Assembly (NCBI RefSeq): GCF_004770105.1
Contig: NZ_RQEY01000003.1
Location: 1 to 60,669 of the forward strand
DNA from: Leptospira andrefontaineae
Lineage (GTDB): Bacteria; Spirochaetota; Leptospiria; Leptospirales; Leptospiraceae
DNA length: 60,669 nt
Reading direction: 5' to 3'
Shown here one piece after another: positions 48,836 through 57,629 of the stretch (within the stretch, counting starts at the first letter, position 1; the number at the start of each line of letters is the position of its first letter). A program made the translations under genes and the position numbers. The notes under the pieces are model-generated. The model saw nothing but the letters and a program-made list of their open reading frames with translations, searched no databases and had not been told where the DNA came from.

Positions 48836-49420
48836 TCAATCGTCGGAAAGAGAAGAAGACCAGATCAGATACGAGTCCTTCTCCCCTAAATTTGCAAGTT
48901 CTTGCAGATCTTTTCCTAAGAAAGTCATGCTGTCTCCTTCTTGCAGGTCGAACCATTTCCCCCCTACTTTTAAACGTAGTGCGCCCGATTGTAGGAACAA
49001 ATTCTGTCTTTGTTTGGATTGCACTTTTGTAATAAAAGTTTTGGCAACCCCAGGAAGAAGTCTGATTTCAAATAGTCTAGTTTGAAATCTTGTTTCTTCA
49101 TGAAGAAGTGGTCGGATCACGAACTGGTTCTCCTCTACGGAGTTTTCACTCGAGTCTTCTTTCCTATAAATTTTAGGAAATTCTTCCTTAGAAAATTCCA
49201 TGAGACTGGACAATGGTAAACGGATCGCTTTAGAAATTTTCCATAATAAAGCGATAGAAGGTGCAGCCTTTCCAGATTCCACGAGGCTTAACATTCCTCT
49301 GCTTACCTGAGATAATTCTGCAAGCTTTCCGAGAGAAAGACCCAACTCTTGTCTCCTCTTACGAACCAAGGTCCCAATAGATTGGATCAAACCTCTTTCA
49401 ATCGGATCGATCGTTGGCAT
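48836..49420 (-). CDS. XRE-family regulator with C-terminal cupin domain
   Basis: 194 aa. An N-terminal helix-turn-helix (residues about 15-70: LVRKRRQELGLSLGKLAELS, QVSRGMLSLVESGKAAPSIA) is followed by a cupin-fold sensor (residues about 115-185: VQSKQRQNLFLQSGALRLKV, DLQEGDSMTFLGKDL). Regulators of this build often sense sulfur compounds, amines or alcohols and control neighbouring oxidative enzymes. An operator-like element precedes its own start and another precedes the rhodanese operon, which suggests autoregulation and control of that operon. Confidence 0.85.
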   Translation of the reverse strand: MPTIDPIERGLIQSIGTLVRKRRQELGLSLGKLAELSQVSRGMLSLVESGKAAPSIALLWKISKAIRLPLSSLMEFSKEEFPKIYRKEDSSENSVEENQFVIRPLLHEETRFQTRLFEIRLLPGVAKTFITKVQSKQRQNLFLQSGALRLKVGGKWFDLQEGDSMTFLGKDLQELANLGEKDSYLIWSSSLSDD

Positions 49421-49478
49421 ACTCGGTTCTCCTCACTGATCCGGAATTTTGTTTATTCCGAACAGTTATAATAACAAT

Positions 49479-49507
49479 TTATCCAACTTATTGGAAATAT
49501 TGTCCAA
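49479..49507. promoter_or_regulatory. operator-like element before the cupin-XRE gene
   Basis: TTATCCAACTTATTGGAAAT (from 49479) continues ATTGTCCAA and contains the palindrome TCCAA-CTTA-TTGGA (49482-49495) plus another TCCAA half-site (49503-49507). It matches the element at 47457-47483 at most positions. Located about 60 bases upstream of the start, it suits autoregulation. Confidence 0.55.
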
Positions 49508-49548
49508 AATAACAACTAAAATTCTTTCAAAGGAGAAAAAAATCCGAT

Positions 49549-50931
49549 TTAACTCAAAAGAGATGGTTTTTCGAGGGAATTGGTGATTTTAGAAGAAAAT
49601 CGGATCTTATGCCAGACGAGAAGAATAGGAATAAAGAGCAAACTAATCAAATACAAGAGCCAATCTGGATGTGCATAATAACCTTTTTCTAATACAGACT
49701 CCCAATCTCCCAGGTTCGCGTAGTTTAGATAAGAGATCTGGCCCAAGAACAAAAACACCCAAGAAGGCCAAAAAACTCCCGGTATCCTTAGCAAAAATGG
49801 AAACATCCAAAGCAAATACCAAGCATTTACAACGGGCGAGAAGTAGAAGAATAAGAAGAATGAAATCCCTATCTTCTCCTCTTCTTCTAAATTAGAAAAA
49901 TATATTTTATTCAAAAAAAGTAATACACTTATAACCGCCGGGATCGCCCAAAAAAACCGAGAAAATCCCCCGAAGAACATATAAAGAATATTATAACCCA
50001 AGGGAAAGAATGTAAAATTTCCAATAAATCTACTTAAAGCAGTAAAGTCAGTCTCTGAGGAAGAAAATAGAAAGAAAGAATATGCTAACACTATTCCTAA
50101 AATGGAAAAAGCCATATCTATTACTGCTCTTTTCCAATTCTGATTTTTGTCCCAATGTGATTTCAGCAAGAAAGTAAAAAGTACAACTCCGAATCCTTTC
50201 ACAGCCACGCTGAGTCCCCAAATAAAAAAGCCTAAACGAAACCTAGACTTCTCCGCTAAATAAAAAGAATAAAACAAAAGAAAGATCCCTATAATATCCG
50301 GGTGAGAATTTAAAAAGATCTCTTTGATCAGGATAGGATTCCAAAAATATAAGGAAGAAGAATGAGTCCCGTATTTACTTTTGATCAAGAAGAATAGAAG
50401 AATATCAGGAACTAAGAGAAAAAGTTTGAGGGCCCAAAGTTTCCAAGGGAATAGAATATGGATGAGATAAAAATAGACCTCAAGCACCGGAGCATAGATC
50501 GTGGGCCAGTCTGGATGATTGATCCTGGAAAGTATTTCAGTTCTAGTAGGATCCGATTCTCCAAAAAAAGATTCCGGGGCAATTCCATAAGGACTTCCTT
50601 TTTCAGAACTGATCCATCCATCCCAAAGATAACGGGCCCAATCATCTTCGAAAATAGGAGTGAAAAAGATCAAAACAAAACGAATTAGAAGTCCTAAAAC
50701 AAAACCAAGTCTTCCAGATGATTCTAAAGTTTTAGAAAGAAATAAAAATCCATAAACAATACTTAATCCGCAAAAACCAAGAATGTATAAACTTCCAGTT
50801 AAACTTCTTCCTAGGTTCTTCACTTCCCAAAAAAGAAAAATACTTAGGTACGCTAAGGTTGCCAGGATCCAAATCAGATTACTTCGATTTAAGATCTGGC
50901 TTCTTCTTTCTTTATTCCTTTCGAATTCCAA
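49549..50931 (-). CDS. multi-pass glycosyltransferase of the GT-C type
   Basis: 460 aa with about eleven to twelve membrane helices. The first large loop has FEDDWARYLWDGWISSEKGS and the later PDWPTIYAPVLEVYFYLIH, which are reminiscent of polyprenol-phosphate-mannose-dependent mannosyltransferases (DUF2029/GT87-type). HPDIIGIFLLFYSFYLAEKS and the VKGFGVVLF turn follow. It likely transfers a hexose from a polyprenyl carrier on the periplasmic face. The substrate is not known. It is divergent to the third rhodanese gene. Confidence 0.7.
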   Translation of the reverse strand: MEFERNKERRSQILNRSNLIWILATLAYLSIFLFWEVKNLGRSLTGSLYILGFCGLSIVYGFLFLSKTLESSGRLGFVLGLLIRFVLIFFTPIFEDDWARYLWDGWISSEKGSPYGIAPESFFGESDPTRTEILSRINHPDWPTIYAPVLEVYFYLIHILFPWKLWALKLFLLVPDILLFFLIKSKYGTHSSSLYFWNPILIKEIFLNSHPDIIGIFLLFYSFYLAEKSRFRLGFFIWGLSVAVKGFGVVLFTFLLKSHWDKNQNWKRAVIDMAFSILGIVLAYSFFLFSSSETDFTALSRFIGNFTFFPLGYNILYMFFGGFSRFFWAIPAVISVLLFLNKIYFSNLEEEEKIGISFFLFFYFSPVVNAWYLLWMFPFLLRIPGVFWPSWVFLFLGQISYLNYANLGDWESVLEKGYYAHPDWLLYLISLLFIPILLVWHKIRFSSKITNSLEKPSLLS

Positions 50932-51066
50932 GGTCCATTTTCCTTTTCACTGTTAAATACCATTAAAAACACAGGACATTTGTCTGTAATATTAAAAATA
51001 TTCTGCTATATAGGATTTTTTGTATTACTTATTGACGAATCCCGGCCAGTTTCCAACTTAGATCAT

Positions 51067-51951
51067 ATGAAGATCATAATGTCCTTTGCCTTAGTTTTTC
51101 TAATTTCTTCCTCTCTTTTCGCCTCCGAAAAACTTTCCGGAGTAAGAGGATGGTTCATCAGCGCACCTGAAGCATTATATCTACATGGGCAAGGCGCAGT
51201 GTTCGTGGATGCAAGAGATGGTATCAAAATTTCCTCATTCTCCAAGTCAGTTCCATTAGGTTGGCAGGAAATCTCTCAGAAAGAATTTCCCAACCAAGGA
51301 AATTTAGTCCAGGCTTCCGAGGCGAAGGACTTACTACGCAAAAAAGGTTTAGATACGAATAAGATCGTACTGGTATTCGGAGATCCCACGGGAGGATGGG
51401 GAGAAGAAGGCAGGATCGTCTGGTCTCTACGTACTTTAGGTTTTTCTAAATCATTTATCGTAGATGGAGGAATTTCAGCTCTTCTGAAGGCTTCTAATTC
51501 TCCCATTCCGAGCCGTCCTGAAATTCTTTCCAAAATAAATGTTTCCGCTTCGGAAAATAAAAATTGGTCGGCAGATTCTAAATTGGTCCAAACAGAACTT
51601 TCCGGTAAAAAATTCGCCTTCATAGACACCAGAGAAGAAAGAGAATTTTTAGGACAAACTCCTTACGGAGAATCCAGAGGAGGACATCTTCCTGGAGCAA
51701 AATGGATCTATTACAAACAATTTTTGGATAAGGACGGATATCTACTAAATGAATCCAAAATTGTCTCGAAATTGTACGAATTAGGGATTTCCAAAGATAA
51801 GACAGTGATCTCTTATTGCACTGGAGGAGTTAGATCAGGATGGATGACATCCGTTCTAGTCTCATTCGGATATAACGCAAAAAATTATGCAGGATCTATG
51901 TGGGAATGGTCTTCTAAAGGGGATCAAAACCATCCTTTGGTAACTAGATAA
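51067..51951 (+). CDS. exported two-domain rhodanese (thiosulfate sulfurtransferase)
   Basis: 294 aa from the ATG at 51067 (MKIIMSFALVFLISSSLFAS); the longer frame adds a non-signal N-terminus. Domain 1 (VFVDARDGIK to VDGGISALL) has no Cys nucleophile (FGDPTGGWGEEGR). Domain 2 has the catalytic loop ISYCTGGVRSG with C251 and the GHLPGAKWIYY entry motif. It resembles the classic tandem TST layout. The mature form is periplasmic and is not lipid-anchored, unlike the two paralogues in the other operon. The pentahaem gene follows 10 bases downstream. Confidence 0.88.
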   Translation: MKIIMSFALVFLISSSLFASEKLSGVRGWFISAPEALYLHGQGAVFVDARDGIKISSFSKSVPLGWQEISQKEFPNQGNLVQASEAKDLLRKKGLDTNKIVLVFGDPTGGWGEEGRIVWSLRTLGFSKSFIVDGGISALLKASNSPIPSRPEILSKINVSASENKNWSADSKLVQTELSGKKFAFIDTREEREFLGQTPYGESRGGHLPGAKWIYYKQFLDKDGYLLNESKIVSKLYELGISKDKTVISYCTGGVRSGWMTSVLVSFGYNAKNYAGSMWEWSSKGDQNHPLVTR

Positions 51952-51961
51952 TATATTTATA

Positions 51962-53323
51962 ATGTTCTTAAATAAAAGAAGAAGTTTCATCCTAGCGGTC
52001 CTATCTTTATCTTTGACCGCTAGTTTGTTTTATTGTATTTTTACAAAACCGAAGGATCAACCGGTCCCAGTGGACGAGGTTTTTTCGCAAGCTCCTTGGT
52101 CCAAACCTTTGCCTCACCTTCCTCCTCTTGCAGGAGTAGGAGAAGTTCGAGCTGAGAATTGTGGGAAATGCCATATCGAAATTTATTCAGAATGGAAAAC
52201 ATCCACTCATGCAAACGCCCTTTCCGATCTTCAATTCCAATCCGAACTTTCTAAGTCTTCTTCTCCTCGTTGGCTTTGTTTAAACTGTCATACCCCGGTT
52301 GCAAACCAAAGAGAAACTCTGGTCAATTATCTCAATAATGGGGATTATAGAACTCCTATAGAAGAACCAAATCCTAACTTTGATCCTAAGATGAAAGCGG
52401 AAGGAGTTACATGTGCAGTATGTCATATTCGTTTAGATGAACAAGGAAACTCCTACGTATTGGGTGCAAACGGAACTACAAAACCTCCTCATCCAGTCAA
52501 GATTGATCCGGATAAATTAAGGAACAGATGCCTGGACTGTCATAATGCAAATTATGTTTTGGACGACCAATTGGTATGCGCTTTTAAAACAGGAAATGAG
52601 TTGGAACAAAAAGGAAATTCCCATGGTAAAGTCGCCTGCGGTTCCTGTCATATGGGAGAGTTACAACGCAAGCTAGTCAAACCGGAACTAAATACTCCGG
52701 TCAGAACTTCTCATAAACATTCTTTTATTGGAGGAGGAGTTCCGAAAAGATTCGAACTCTATGAGAAACAGATCCCCGGAGGATATAGAACCGGACTAAA
52801 AATCCAACCTCTTCAATTAAAAAAGAAAGGAAATGATCTGGAATATTCAGTTTCCCTCACGAATGAAAAAGCAGCCCATAATATTCCGACAGGAGATCCT
52901 GAAAGATTTATACTCCTAAAAATTTCCGTATTGGATTCCAAGGGTATATCTAAGGCGACCAAAGAGATCAAGTTCGGACAAGAATGGGAATGGTATCCTA
53001 AAGCAAGACTTGTTGCAGATACCCGCATTCTTCCAGGAGAAACCAAGGTTTGGAAGGATCTATTTACAGGGATCGAAAAAGATCAATCGAAGATCGTATT
53101 CGAAATTTATCATACTCGACTCAAAGAATCTAATGCGGAACATATGAGAAAGAATAGCGAGAATGTTCACTCGGATCTTCGCAAAAAGATCTCGGAAATA
53201 GAAAATTATTATCCTTTTTCCAGTATAGTTCATAAAGAAGATATAGATCTAAGCTCGGGAAAAAGTAAGATCTATTCGCCTGAGGAACTTTTCAAGATCT
53301 CTAAAAATAGAAAAGGGGAATAA
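51962..53323 (+). CDS. pentahaem cytochrome c (c554-like), paralogue of the 394-aa cytochrome
   Basis: 453 aa. The N-terminal helix ends at LTASLFYC, a possible lipobox. Five CxxCH sites: CGKCH, CLNCH, CAVCH, CLDCH and CGSCH. The spacing and surrounding residues (EWKTSTHANA after haem 1, GVTCAVCHIRLD, KVACGSCHMGE) match the 394-aa cytochrome, and both end in a haem-free beta domain (NEKAAHNIPTGDPERFILLK). It pairs with the rhodanese upstream, which repeats the rhodanese plus pentahaem pairing of the other operon. Confidence 0.88.
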   Translation: MFLNKRRSFILAVLSLSLTASLFYCIFTKPKDQPVPVDEVFSQAPWSKPLPHLPPLAGVGEVRAENCGKCHIEIYSEWKTSTHANALSDLQFQSELSKSSSPRWLCLNCHTPVANQRETLVNYLNNGDYRTPIEEPNPNFDPKMKAEGVTCAVCHIRLDEQGNSYVLGANGTTKPPHPVKIDPDKLRNRCLDCHNANYVLDDQLVCAFKTGNELEQKGNSHGKVACGSCHMGELQRKLVKPELNTPVRTSHKHSFIGGGVPKRFELYEKQIPGGYRTGLKIQPLQLKKKGNDLEYSVSLTNEKAAHNIPTGDPERFILLKISVLDSKGISKATKEIKFGQEWEWYPKARLVADTRILPGETKVWKDLFTGIEKDQSKIVFEIYHTRLKESNAEHMRKNSENVHSDLRKKISEIENYYPFSSIVHKEDIDLSSGKSKIYSPEELFKISKNRKGE

Positions 53324-53328
53324 ACCTT

Positions 53329-54051
53329 TTGTCAGTTCCTTGGGCAAAGTCCAAATTTCTTATCCCTGCACTTAACGAAGAAGAATCCTTACCCAAAGTT
53401 TTGGATTCTTTATTTAGATTCGGGATCTTGCCTGATCAAATTTTGATCTTGGATAATGGATCTAAGGATTCAACTCCTCAAATTGCAATCGATGCAGGAG
53501 TAGTCTTAGTCCAAGAACCCAAAAGAGGTTATGGAGCTGCATGTTTAGCCGGGATCCATTATCTTCAAGAAAGAAAAATTTCTCCCGAATTTATAGTATT
53601 CATGGATGCGGATGGTTCGGATGATCTAAACAATCTTAAAGATCTTTTCTTTGTATTCTCTCAAGATCCAAATACAAATTTTGTGATAGGTTCTAGAACC
53701 TTAGGAAACGCTGAACCCGGTTCTTTGTCCTTCTTGCAAAAGTTTGGTAACTGGCTTTCTTGCTTTTTGATCCGAATATTTTATGGAGTAAAATTTACTG
53801 ATTTAGGACCGTTCCGCGTTCTAAGATGGCAATCCCTATTGGAATTAAATTTGCAAGACCCTACTTGGGGATGGAATCTAGAAATGCAGATCAAGGCGAT
53901 CCGAAAAAAATATAAGATCCAAGAAGTTCCCGTTCATTATAGGAAAAGAAAAGGTGGAAAATCGAAGATCAGCGGAAATTTGTTAGGAAGCCTGAAAGCA
54001 GGTGCGAAAATACTTTATATTTTCTTTAAGTTAACAATTTTTTCAGCTTAG
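53329..54051 (+). CDS. family 2 glycosyltransferase (polyprenyl-phosphate mannose synthase-like)
   Basis: 240 aa. GT-A fold with FLIPALNEEESLPKVLDSL, the acidic ILDNGSKDSTPQIA and the FMDADGSDDL metal site, and PTWGWNLEMQIKA. The layout fits dolichol/undecaprenyl-phosphate sugar synthases. It starts with TTG at 53329, supported by GGGGAA ending about 8 bases upstream, and follows the cytochrome gene by 5 bases. Its 3' end overlaps the convergent kinase gene by 26 bases. It may supply polyprenyl-phosphate sugar to the GT-C enzymes nearby. Confidence 0.85.
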   Translation: MSVPWAKSKFLIPALNEEESLPKVLDSLFRFGILPDQILILDNGSKDSTPQIAIDAGVVLVQEPKRGYGAACLAGIHYLQERKISPEFIVFMDADGSDDLNNLKDLFFVFSQDPNTNFVIGSRTLGNAEPGSLSFLQKFGNWLSCFLIRIFYGVKFTDLGPFRVLRWQSLLELNLQDPTWGWNLEMQIKAIRKKYKIQEVPVHYRKRKGGKSKISGNLLGSLKAGAKILYIFFKLTIFSA

Positions 54052-56404
54052 TCCAGGTATAAGGTCTTTTTAGGACTTTTAAAGAAGGATCAAAATCTAT
54101 TTTGGAATTCCATTCTGAAATTACAATAGTCCGATCCTTAGTCTTTAATTTTTCCCATTCAAAACTTTCGGATAAAATTTCTTCTTCTGCGAAGATCGCA
54201 TACATTTCAGGATAATTTTCTAAAACGGTTGTTGCTTCTTGTAGATCGTAAGCTGGAAATATTTCAAAACCTAATCTATTCAATAAGGCAGTTAAATAAG
54301 TCTGGTCTTTTATATTTCTTTCTAATATTAATATCTTTTCGTTTAGAGCCTTATGGATAATCTCAGGGCCCTTGCTTAAGGGCAGAAAGATCTCTACACA
54401 AGTTCCCTTACCGATCTCACTATGAACATGCACCATTCCATTGGATTGTTTTACGAATCCATAGACCATAGGCATTCCAAGACCGGTCCCTTTTCCGGAT
54501 TGTTTGGTGGTAAAGAATGGTTCGAATAATCTTTCTAATACTTTGGCATCCATTCCGGAACCTTCGTCTCTGACTGAAATGATACATGCATCTTCCATAT
54601 CCACAAATCCTGGGATCATGGATCTATGTTCTTTTCCTGCGGGAGAAAACCCTGTGCTTACTAAAATTGTTCCACCTTCAGGCATCGCATCTCTTGAGTT
54701 CAAACAAAGATTTAAAAGTGCATTTTCTAATCCATTTTTCTCGAAAGAACAGATCATAGGAAATTCTTCGAGGCAGAATTCTATATTGATTATATCGTTC
54801 CGGATACGAGTAAGTATGTCTGCAAAATCGGAGATTACATGACCTACATCAGCTTGCTCCGGATTTAATGCCTGTTTACGCGAGAATGCCAATAATCTTC
54901 TATTGAGTTCGGCACCTCTTCTAACAGCGTCTTGTGCGGAGAATACTCTCTTTAATAGTTCAGGTGTCTCTCTTAGGTTTAATTCCAAAAGATCTAAATT
55001 TGCTAAAATAACATTTAGAAGATTATTAAAGTCATGGGCCATTCCTCCTGCAAGTTGGCCGACTGCATCCATCTTCTGAAGTTGCCTAAGAGAATCGTTC
55101 CATTCTTTTTCTTCAGTGATATCCTGCATGGTCCCGGTTCCGCCGATAAATTTCCCTTTTCGGTTCAGTAAACCTTCTCCCTTTACTGAAAGAAATTTTT
55201 CTATTCCATCTTTTGATACGATACGAAGTTCAGTGTCTTCAAAGATCCCTTGAGAAAGGAATTTTTCGTAATTTTGTATAATACGACTTCTATCTTCTTG
55301 AGGGATAAACTGGATAAAATCCTCGAAACCAGGAGGGGAATCATTGAGATCCAAACCGAATATTTCGTACAGACCTGGGGACCAAGTTACTTTTCCGTCC
55401 AACTCCATGGTCCAACTTCCCATCTTTGCAAGCTTTTGCGCATTATAAAGTTGTTCACGATTTACATTCAATTGATCCGCAAAGGATTCCAGCCTCTGGA
55501 TAGTTAATCTATCGTCCGTAATGTCCCTGCCGATACAAAAAACGGTTCCTGATTCAGTAGAATGGGATATATTCCAATTGATATACCGGATTTGTCCATA
55601 TTTCGTTATATAACGATTTTCGAATCCTTCTTTAGCACCTGATGTTATCTTAGCCTTTGTGAGTTCCACATCGTCCGGGTGTATGAACTCCAACAAACTT
55701 TTGTTTTTTACGTATTCTCTTTCATAACCTAAAATTTTCTGAAAAGCAGTATTTGTTTGCCGGATCGTACAGTCCGAATCTATAGTGAGTATGATCTCTG
55801 AAGAAAATTCTATTAGAGTTTTTCTTTCTTCGTCTGCTACCCTTCTACTTACTATCTCTGCAAATCTTTTGGAAACGACTCCTAATAGATCTAAATAAGC
55901 TTCTTCAGGATTTAAAACTCTTTCGGAAAGTAGTTCTATTTCGTAAAATCTTCCGTGAGAAAGTATAGGTATTCCCATCCAAGAACGGAAGCCTGCCCCT
56001 ATTGCAGCATCTTTTCTTTTTAGTTCCGTATCAGTTACGAGATCCGGTATAAAATATAATTTTCCCGATTCACTTACCTTCTTTAATATACCTTCTTTCG
56101 TGCTGAAAAACTTATTTATAGATTCTTTTCGGAATATAAGTTGAAGATCCGAATCATAAACAAACGGATCTTCTTCATTTATATAAACAGTATCTCCATT
56201 GGATCTCCAGATTTGTCCGTAAGTCCATGCAGTATTTTTAATCAATGTTTTGAGTACTTTCTCGAACGCAGAACTTAGGGTATCTGAACTAGAAATATCC
56301 CAGAGTAAACTTTCTCCTATTGCCCGGGAGATTTCTTGATTCGTTTCGGGAGCTTGGCTCGGAACCCCTTGTTCCGATAGTTTGTTACTCTTTCCCGAGG
56401 ACAT
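54026..56404 (-). CDS. GAF-PAS-PAS histidine kinase with degenerate receiver
   Basis: 792 aa, cytoplasmic. A GAF-like domain (about 10-190) is followed by PAS 1 (EFSSEIILTIDSDCTIRQTN), PAS 2 (WTMELDGKVTWSPGLYEIFG, with PAC end), HisKA with GGMAHDFNNLLN (H457) and HATPase_c with CLNSRDAMPEGG (N box) and GKGTGLGM (G2). The C-terminal receiver-like part (ILILERNIKDQTYLTALLNR) reads MYAIFAEEEIL where the phosphoacceptor Asp should be, so it cannot be phosphorylated in the usual way. It is the last gene of the operon. Confidence 0.88.
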   Translation of the reverse strand: MSSGKSNKLSEQGVPSQAPETNQEISRAIGESLLWDISSSDTLSSAFEKVLKTLIKNTAWTYGQIWRSNGDTVYINEEDPFVYDSDLQLIFRKESINKFFSTKEGILKKVSESGKLYFIPDLVTDTELKRKDAAIGAGFRSWMGIPILSHGRFYEIELLSERVLNPEEAYLDLLGVVSKRFAEIVSRRVADEERKTLIEFSSEIILTIDSDCTIRQTNTAFQKILGYEREYVKNKSLLEFIHPDDVELTKAKITSGAKEGFENRYITKYGQIRYINWNISHSTESGTVFCIGRDITDDRLTIQRLESFADQLNVNREQLYNAQKLAKMGSWTMELDGKVTWSPGLYEIFGLDLNDSPPGFEDFIQFIPQEDRSRIIQNYEKFLSQGIFEDTELRIVSKDGIEKFLSVKGEGLLNRKGKFIGGTGTMQDITEEKEWNDSLRQLQKMDAVGQLAGGMAHDFNNLLNVILANLDLLELNLRETPELLKRVFSAQDAVRRGAELNRRLLAFSRKQALNPEQADVGHVISDFADILTRIRNDIINIEFCLEEFPMICSFEKNGLENALLNLCLNSRDAMPEGGTILVSTGFSPAGKEHRSMIPGFVDMEDACIISVRDEGSGMDAKVLERLFEPFFTTKQSGKGTGLGMPMVYGFVKQSNGMVHVHSEIGKGTCVEIFLPLSKGPEIIHKALNEKILILERNIKDQTYLTALLNRLGFEIFPAYDLQEATTVLENYPEMYAIFAEEEILSESFEWEKLKTKDRTIVISEWNSKIDFDPSLKVLKRPYTWTKLKKLLT

Positions 56405-56423
56405 TCTACCTAGGGTACTATTG

Positions 56424-57629
56424 TTAACCGAATTTGGAAAGAATTTCTGGGATTTTTTCGGGATGAACGGGTTTAGAATAATAATAACCTTGGCCTACAT
56501 CACAGCCGGCTTCTTTCATTAGTCTTTCTACTTCTGCAGTCTCTATACCCTCTGCAACGACATTCATTCCTAACTTATGCCCTAAATCAACGGAGGCCTG
56601 ACAAATAAACAAGGATTCCCTATCCCTTGGGGAATCCATCACGAAAGACTTGTCTATCTTCAATTCAGTGAATGGAAATCTATGTAATTGTTTCAGGGAA
56701 GAATAACCTGTGCCGAAATCATCAATGGAAAGGCCGATCCCACGAATCCTAAGCCTGGTCAAAATATCCTGAGTAAAACGGATGTTCTCCAAAAAGCCTG
56801 TTTCAGTGATCTCCATTTGGAATTGGCTTTGAGGTATCCCTTTGTTCTTAATTTTAGCGAGGATCCTTTCAGGAAAATCCAACTCTGTCAAAGTTACAGG
56901 AGAAACGTTAACCGCAACACGAAGCTTCCTGCCATTTGTATGCCAGATCCTTGTCTCATCTAACGCAAGATCAATGATCTTCTCTGTCATTAGATTTAAG
57001 ATGGTAGTTTCTTTTTCCATCAGAGGTAAAAAAGAATCAGGGAATACCAATCCTAGTTTGGGATGATTCCATCTTACCAGTGCCTCGAAACCTTCTACCC
57101 TTCCCGTTTTTAGATCGAACTTAGGTTGGTAGAATAATACGAACTGATCAGAACGAACCGCGTCTAAAACTTCTTCCTTTTCGAAAGTAGGGCCTGATTT
57201 TCCTTTTCCACCTGTTTTGGTACGAGAAGAAATATCCGATTCTTTTTCAGCGATTGCAGATAATGTATTTCGAATATCAGAAACTCGGATCGGCTTTTCC
57301 ATAACCGCTGCAATATGCAGCCCGTATTCTCCGGCTAAAGTTTCAGCGCTATGAAGTGTTCTTCTGTCCGCACCAGAGATCAGGATCACATCAGGATGAA
57401 CATCTTTCTCGGATAAGAATCGGATTACGTCCACTCCGTCCATTCCCGGGATCATTAGATCTAAGATCACACAATCAAAACTTGGATCTACCTGGTCTAA
57501 AAAATCCGGAGCGGTATGAGATAAAGAAACTTCAAAGCCGCAATCTACTGCGATCTCTCCCAAGATCTTTGCGATCTCTTCTTCATCATCGAGGATCAGA
57601 AGTTTTTTAGAATTTCTTACATCCGTCAT
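56424..57629 (-). CDS. response regulator with EAL phosphodiesterase domain
   Basis: 401 aa. The receiver domain has DDEEE and the phosphoacceptor in VILDLMIPGMD (D57), and the EKP Lys in VMEKPIRV. The EAL domain has GFEALVRWNHP, VNVSPV, EITETGF, IDDFGTGYSSL, ELKIDKSFV, VVAEGIET and GQGYYYSKP, so the Mg and c-di-GMP residues look intact. Phosphorylation probably controls c-di-GMP breakdown. Its start overlaps the upstream kinase stop by 4 bases, so the kinase at 57626 is the likely partner. Confidence 0.93.
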   Translation of the reverse strand: MTDVRNSKKLLILDDEEEIAKILGEIAVDCGFEVSLSHTAPDFLDQVDPSFDCVILDLMIPGMDGVDVIRFLSEKDVHPDVILISGADRRTLHSAETLAGEYGLHIAAVMEKPIRVSDIRNTLSAIAEKESDISSRTKTGGKGKSGPTFEKEEVLDAVRSDQFVLFYQPKFDLKTGRVEGFEALVRWNHPKLGLVFPDSFLPLMEKETTILNLMTEKIIDLALDETRIWHTNGRKLRVAVNVSPVTLTELDFPERILAKIKNKGIPQSQFQMEITETGFLENIRFTQDILTRLRIRGIGLSIDDFGTGYSSLKQLHRFPFTELKIDKSFVMDSPRDRESLFICQASVDLGHKLGMNVVAEGIETAEVERLMKEAGCDVGQGYYYSKPVHPEKIPEILSKFG

